DNA of 60,000 nt from Branchiostoma floridae (taxonomy: Eukaryota; Chordata; Leptocardii; Amphioxiformes; Branchiostomatidae), in the NCBI RefSeq assembly GCF_000003815.2, contig NC_049984.1, forward strand, positions 11,901,186 to 11,961,185, read 5' to 3'. Position numbers and translations under genes: made by a program. Below, one piece after another: positions 57,901-60,000 of the stretch. Every line of letters begins with the position of its first letter. Position 1 is the stretch's first letter. Under the pieces are notes generated by a model that worked only from the letters and a program-made list of their open reading frames with translations, searched no databases and was not told where the DNA came from.

Positions 57901-59680
57901 GGACAGGCTCGACCTCACAGCTGTTGTTCAGGCAAGGTTGATCACATTAATTATTTGTAACGGCCTTGACTGAGGCGGCAGCTTGTGTAGTCCAAACATA
58001 TAATCATGGAGTGATTTTCCAGTGGTTAAACTTCAATGTGCCAGAAGGTCCCCTTTTATGTGCCTCCGTTTCAAAAGGCTGTGTCTCTGCAGGGGGTGTG
58101 GCTCTTTGTGGTTTTGCTGAAATGAAAGGCTTGAGCAAGGCTTTTTACCAAGGTGTCCCCTGTTCTCACACTTATTCAAGTGCGATAGGTTTCTACTGAT
58201 TTTTTTCTTCGTTAAAAGTGACTCGAGCAAGGCTTTTTACCAAGGTGTCCCCCGTTCTCACACTTGTTCAAGTGCGATAGGTAGCAACTAATTTTTTTTC
58301 TTCGTTAAAAGTGACTCGAGCAAGGCTTTTTACCAAGGTGTCCCCTGTTCTCACACTTATTCAAGTACGATAGGTGACAACTGATTCTTTTTCGTTTAAA
58401 AGTGACTCAGTTTCAGTCAGTCTTTGTAGCTTTTATCATAGATAAGGATTAAACTGTAAAACTGATTGGCATAGCCTAGCCCATTTCTTTAGCAAGGTAT
58501 ATGTGTGAGCATTTTCAAAGAAAGTATAAAGTCACCAAAACAAACTTGTGCGATTTTGTGATGACATTGTTTTCCCCTATCAGTAAGAGCATCAACAAGG
58601 AGTATGAGGAGTGGGTCCTGACGGTCGGGGACTTCGATGAGCGGATTTTCCTGGGCGAGGACGCGGACGTTGAGATCGGAACCCCCGCCAAACCTGCACC
58701 AAACATCACCGGCGAGCTCGGCGAGAGGATGGTGCAGAGCAGTCATCTGAAACAGCACATGGCCGAGGTGCGGGGCTTCTTCCAATTACGGCTACTGAAA
58801 TGAAAATTGATTTTCTTCCTTTCCATCTTAGAGTAGTTTGGCACAGATCTCATTTTGGCATGCTTTCTTTGATTGGGGATTAGCCCGCTGGAGCCGCATG
58901 GCTGCTACATCTGTTGAAATGATTGATTCATATTTGATCAACTGTTGACGGGCTTAGGTCTGTGGGAAAATATAATCAGTACTTAGCCCAGCAGTTTTGA
59001 CCTAGTTCGGAATGGTACGCCAGCAGCAATGGACCCAATCTCAAACCGTATCCTCCTTCCGTCCCCTCTCTGTCAGACCAAGTCCCTGGCCCCCTCCACA
59101 CCGCTGACTGGGCGTCGGTACCTCAAGGAAAAGGACCCTACGGTCACGCCCGTCTCCACGGCAACCCAGAGTGTCAGCCGCCTGCAGGCCTTACTGGCTG
59201 GGCTGAAGACTTCCCCCAGCGACAACCTCACCAAGCTTTTCTCGTGAGTAACACTAAAGATGATTCTGATACTCAGTTGATATTCCCTTGTGTCTCTTGC
59301 GTTTATTCTAGTGTGATTTTTGAAGACTTCTGTAAAAACTAGTCAATAGTTTAAGATAAACCTTACATGTATGTATTAGCTTGTGTATGTTACCTTTCTA
59401 GTAGAAATCTGTGGCAATACCAGACAAAAGCAGTAACAATTTTTAAAAATCATCTCACAGGGAATGTTCCAGAAACCCTCAGGAATCCATTAGCAGCAGA
59501 ATAAAGGAGATGGGAGAGCAGTTCTGCACCAGCTACACTCAGCCATCCGAGGACCACCCAGGCTCGCACATCGAGTTCGCCCAGAAGCGGCTGAGACTGG
59601 CTGAAACCCTGTACTACAAGGTGCTGGAGAATGTCATGCTGCAGGAGAAGAAGAGGCTGAAGGGCAAGCTGGATCTGGTG
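40764..59680 (+). CDS. RBL1/RBL2: RB-like pocket protein (p107/p130 type), first 10 coding exons, 3' end outside window
   Basis: Nuclear transcriptional co-repressor that binds E2F4/5-DP and, in the DREAM complex, silences cell-cycle genes in quiescence; CDK phosphorylation releases it. Exons: 40764-40901, 41056-41189, 41502-41702, 44380-44444, 51472-51597, 51828-51988, 55355-55419, 58584-58767, 59077-59243, 59461-59680. All junctions are GT-AG and keep phase, giving 487 residues. The start ATG at 40764 heads MAGPDEETPSTEQRYQDLC, aligning with the p107 N-terminus, and follows a CpG-rich leader; CACGATGGCGG around it resembles YY1/TISU initiators. The sequence tracks p107/p130 closely and is not RB1 (for example HWLACALYVACRKS, KGIKEHWWKPYI, STPLTGRRYLKEK). 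About half the usual 1,050-1,150 residues are present; pocket B, the spacer with any cyclin-binding motif and the C-terminus are outside. One gene equally related to RBL1 and RBL2 is expected before the vertebrate duplications. Confidence 0.96.
41703..44379 (+). other. RBL intron 3 (2.7 kb)
   Basis: Contains a dispersed-repeat-like block at about 42740-42990 (GCATAACTCGAAAGCTGTGG, then GATATTTGG) of a type common in lancelet introns from general memory, and a SINE-body fragment at about 43870-44035 (AAAAGAACCCACCACAC then AGTAAGGGT) also seen at 47820-47965. No gene seen. Confidence 0.5.
44761..44980. mobile_element. 220-base palindromic MITE
   Basis: 40-base terminal inverted repeats (44761-44800 and 44941-44980, one mismatch) begin TAACGCTAGTTCACC. 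A second inverted pair nests inside (GTTTTAAACTGCAATAT at about 44853 and ATATTGCAATTTAAAAC), so nearly the whole element folds on itself. TA at both ends may be the target duplication. It resembles amphioxus MITEs of the LanceleTn type in style; I cannot assign the family. Confidence 0.88.
45345..45630 (+). mobile_element. tRNA-derived SINE
   Basis: A tRNA-like head has an A box (TAGCTCAATTGATAG at 45353-45367) and a B box (GGCTTGAATCT at 45420-45430), the pol III internal promoter, followed by a body with GGGACGTAAAATGAGGGTTC near 45481. Body fragments recur at 25273, 38741, 43870 and 47820. No poly(A) tail or target duplication was found, so the 3' end is approximate. Confidence 0.7.
50624..50716. 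mobile_element. hAT-type MITE with 8-base target duplication
   Basis: TAGCCTGGATACCAGACCC (50624-50642) and its complement (50698-50716, one mismatch) form the ends, opening TAG and closing CTA. The direct repeat AACCCACT flanks it at 50615-50622 and 50717-50724, an 8-base duplication as made by hAT transposases. One extra A lies between the left repeat and the TIR. Too short to code anything. Confidence 0.78.
51989..55354 (+). other. RBL intron 6 (3.4 kb)
   Basis: Contains a 142-base MITE at 53895-54036 and poly-C run at about 54932. The rest is AT-rich without recognisable genes. Confidence 0.5.
53895..54036. mobile_element. 142-base MITE related to the 33602 element
   Basis: Ends ACTGTAAATG and CATTTACAGT are perfect 10-base inverted repeats, extended by CTTTTAAGTTC on the left and GCTTTTAA on the right. 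The ACTGTAA...TTTAAGTTC order matches the ends of the 1.16 kb element at 33602, so they may share a transposase source. Confidence 0.6.
55355..58767 (+). CDS. RBL1/RBL2: RBL exons 7-8: conserved linker before the pocket
   Basis: Exon 7 (65 bases) is the least conserved piece, coding TLKGRQETLTGLLDLATFEI; its place and phase match the short p107 segment ILKGE...LDLSSF. Exon 8 codes NKEYEEWVLTVGDFDERIFL, a hallmark string shared by p107 and p130, then an acidic DADVEIGTP stretch and a variable segment. The intron before exon 8 contains a 92-base tandem repeat ending 170 bases before the acceptor. Confidence 0.92.
55420..58583 (+). other. RBL intron 7 (3.2 kb)
   Basis: Contains homopolymer runs (T at about 56212, C at about 56361) and the 92-base tandem repeat at 58133-58410. 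No gene seen. Confidence 0.5.
58133..58410. repeat. 92-base tandem repeat, 3 copies
   Basis: Units begin GAGCAAGGCTTTTTACC at 58133, 58225 and 58318 (period 92-93) and share TCTCACACTT, CAAGTRCGATAGGT and CGTTAAAAGTGACTC (the last unit has GTTTAAAAGTGACTC). Divergence is low. It ends about 170 bases before RBL exon 8. Confidence 0.88.
59077..59680 (+). CDS. RBL1/RBL2: RBL exons 9-10: start of pocket A
   Basis: Exon 9 codes STPLTGRRYLKEKDPTVTPV and TQSVSRLQALLAGLKTSPSD, the CDK-site-rich entry to pocket A. Exon 10 codes IKEMGEQFCTSYTQ, PGSHIEFAQKRLRLAETLYY and KVLENVMLQEKKRLKGK. The pocket A/B cleft binds E2F transactivation domains and LxCxE proteins; pocket B lies downstream of this window. 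The exon 10 donor GGTG|GTAGGT is the first unit of a tandem minisatellite. Reading through instead reaches a TGA at 59714. Confidence 0.93.
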
Positions 59681-59950
59681 GTAGGTGTGGGGAGGGGGGC
59701 TGGTAGATGGTGGTGATCTGGTGGTAGGTGTGGGGAGGGGGGCTGGTATGTGGTGATCTGGTGGTAGGTGTGGGGAGGGGGGCTGGTATGTGGTGATCTG
59801 AGGGTAGGTGTGGGGAGGGGGGCTGGGGGACGGTGGTGATCTGGTGGTAGGTGTGGGGATTGGGGCTGGTATGTGGTGATTTGGTGGTAGGTGTGGGGAG
59901 GGGGGCTGGTAGATGGCGATAGGTGTGGGGAGGGGGGCTGGATGTGAGCA
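59672..59950. repeat. 40/43-base minisatellite starting inside RBL exon 10
   Basis: Units beginning GATCTGGTGGTAGGTGTGG or variants start at 59672, 59715, 59755, 59795, 59838 and 59878, with a shortened seventh at 59918; periods alternate between 40 and 43. The first unit includes the last nine bases of exon 10 and its splice donor, so most copies carry a donor-like GTAGGT. Confidence 0.9.
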
Positions 59951-60000
59951 GATGTACTTGACATTTACATGAAATATTGATGATACAAATATTGAAGATG

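Noticed and set aside
59614-59964. Antisense Pro/His-rich repeat protein
   Set aside because: Simply the translation of the minisatellite on the other strand; no start context or family match.

Overview
This window reads as a gene-dense stretch of an invertebrate chordate genome, most likely a lancelet (Branchiostoma). The evidence is the pattern of many short, phase-consistent GT-AG exons in introns of 0.1 to 7 kb, proteins very close to vertebrate ones but with one gene where vertebrates have several paralogs, and introns littered with small inverted-repeat elements and tRNA-derived SINE-like repeats of the kind known from amphioxus. The species call is inference; the gene calls rest on translated exons.

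Layout, all genes on the + strand. (1) About 1.5-38.4 kb: the 3' part of a CHD subfamily III chromatin remodeller, pre-duplication ortholog of vertebrate CHD6/7/8/9 and Drosophila kismet. I assembled 43 coding exons (1512-36429) that join without a phase break into 2,398 residues: basic N-terminal region, two chromodomains, two-lobed SNF2 ATPase, SANT/SLIDE-type DNA-binding region, acidic linker, two BRK domains and a hydrophobic Gly/Pro/Met-rich tail. The true N-terminus should lie upstream of the window. The 3' UTR probably ends near 38.4 kb. (2) About 38.4-40.6 kb: intergenic, with a SINE-like repeat and, near its end, promoter motifs (RFX X-box, E2F site). (3) 40.76 kb to the window end: the first 10 coding exons (487 residues) of an RB-like pocket protein, ortholog of vertebrate RBL1/p107 and RBL2/p130, running into the A half of the pocket and continuing past the window.

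The two genes lie head to tail. Vertebrates keep the same pairing in two paralogous places (CHD9-RBL2, CHD6-RBL1), so this looks like linkage older than the vertebrate genome duplications. Both products act on chromatin and transcription, one as an ATP-dependent remodeller and one as an E2F co-repressor.

The rest is intron with repeats: a CpG-rich 3.6 kb unidentified insertion in the ATPase intron (14.7-18.3 kb), a 1.16 kb TIR element with TTCGCGA motifs between the BRK exons, a 220 bp palindromic MITE, a hAT-like MITE with an 8 bp target duplication, SINE-like copies, and a 40/43 bp minisatellite that starts inside the last visible RBL exon and copies its splice donor. Short introns (under about 500 bases) not listed separately showed nothing recognisable. 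I found no minus-strand gene, tRNA, rRNA or CRISPR array, and no novel multi-gene system.
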